Source: Phycisphaerales bacterium
Lineage (GTDB): Bacteria > Planctomycetota > Phycisphaerae > Phycisphaerales > UBA1924
Reading direction: 5' to 3'
DNA length: 14,794 nucleotides
NCBI GenBank assembly: GCA_030680655.1
Contig: JAUXUZ010000279.1
Location: 1-14,794, forward strand
This document shows positions 14,574-14,794 of this stretch, piece after piece; position 1 is the first letter of the stretch, and every line of letters begins with the position of its first letter. The position numbers and the translations under genes were made by a program. Under the pieces are notes generated by a model. It searched no databases, was not told the origin of the DNA, and saw nothing but the letters and a program-made list of their open reading frames with translations.

Positions 14574-14794
14574 ATGGCACACTCAGCAGTCTTCGCATCG
14601 CTTGCGGTCGTGGCGGCCTGCGCCCTTGGGGCTTGTCGCAGCAGTGACCAGCCAGCGAGCAAGCCCACGCCTCCCGCAAGCGAAACCACGGCCACCCGGA
14701 CGGCAGCATCAAGCGAAGCCGCAAGCAAAGACAACGCCGCGAGCGCCAACAACAAGGACGCCAAGACGATGACCACCGTTTCTGCCGCCAGCCC
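14574..14794 (+). CDS. Lipoprotein of unknown function, N-terminal part (cut by window edge)
   Basis: An open frame from ATG 14574 to the right edge with no stop, 73 complete codons. The start is supported by GGAGG at 14564-14568, five bases upstream, and by a TATCAT -10 element before it. The N terminus is a lipoprotein-type signal (MAHSAVFASLAVVAACALGAC, lipobox LGAC, Cys21), although it lacks the usual early Lys/Arg. After the cysteine comes a long Ala/Ser/Thr/Pro/Lys/Asn-rich linker, probably disordered, tethering a domain outside the window. The repeated Ala-Ser-Lys-Asp-Asn composition gives somewhat more A-ending codons than in the neighbours. The function cannot be told from this part. 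An opposite-strand open frame here looks hydrophobic but is judged a shadow. Confidence 0.65.
   Translation, partial: MAHSAVFASLAVVAACALGACRSSDQPASKPTPPASETTATRTAASSEAASKDNAASANNKDAKTMTTVSAAS

Noticed and set aside
14474..14776. 100-residue hydrophobic open frame on the minus strand resembling a membrane protein
   Set aside because: The hydrophobic part is antisense to an Ala/Ser-rich lipoprotein linker with a strong ribosome site and promoter on the plus strand. The minus frame uses codons rare elsewhere in the window.
1..14794. CRISPR arrays, insertion sequences, attachment sites, tRNA or rRNA genes, defence or toxin systems
   Set aside because: No direct-repeat arrays, transposase or integrase signatures, cloverleaf sequences or defence-protein motifs were seen on either strand by eye.

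Overview
The window is high-GC DNA from a Gram-negative bacterium, most probably a member of the Planctomycetota, perhaps Phycisphaerae. The main evidence is the pair at 2931-7181. It consists of a planctomycete cytochrome C/DUF1549/DUF1553 protein followed by a Tat-type DUF1501 protein, a combination that is massively expanded in that phylum. The partly degenerate CGYDL...CPECG zinc ribbon in the protein at 10783-12072 is also typical there. The organism is inferred from gene content only. The DNA is densely coded: no stretch over 300 bases lacks a gene, and I see no tRNA, rRNA, CRISPR array, insertion sequence or prophage.

Layout. (1) 1-1177: the 5' end of an unrecognised minus-strand gene, a small degenerate receiver-like protein and a DUF2934 protein. 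(2) 1228-2876: two overlapping lipoprotein genes, a BamD-like TPR protein and an LptE-like protein, pointing to outer-membrane protein and lipopolysaccharide assembly. (3) 2931-8167: a tight three-gene run of membrane-anchored DUF2231/cytochrome/DUF1549/DUF1553 protein, DUF1501 protein and M19 dipeptidase. (4) 8179-10031: an M48 metalloprotease lipoprotein (minus) and a UbiE/MenG quinone methyltransferase (plus), read divergently from a strikingly symmetric promoter. (5) 10053-12072: the RdgB/HAM1 nucleotide-sanitising phosphatase and a membrane-anchored HEAT-like protein with a degenerate zinc ribbon, both minus. (6) 12162-14441: an ALDH7-type aldehyde dehydrogenase and ribose-5-phosphate isomerase A. 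(7) 14574-end: the start of a lipoprotein gene, cut by the window edge.

Most genes are housekeeping or envelope genes, and I found no convincing new multi-gene system. The most interesting pattern is in transcription and translation starts. Five genes at the head of a transcription unit (1228, 2931, 9222, 12162 on plus; 10742 on minus), and possibly a sixth (12072 on minus), have no Shine-Dalgarno site. Each has a -10-like hexamer ending only 5-8 bases before the start codon, which predicts leaderless mRNAs. Other genes in the window have good Shine-Dalgarno sites (AGGAGG, GGAGG, GAGGAG). The perfect inverted repeat ATGGTAC-AGC-GTACCAT at 9199-9215 places a TACCAT -10 element on each strand, so it may drive a leaderless gene one way and a leadered gene the other.
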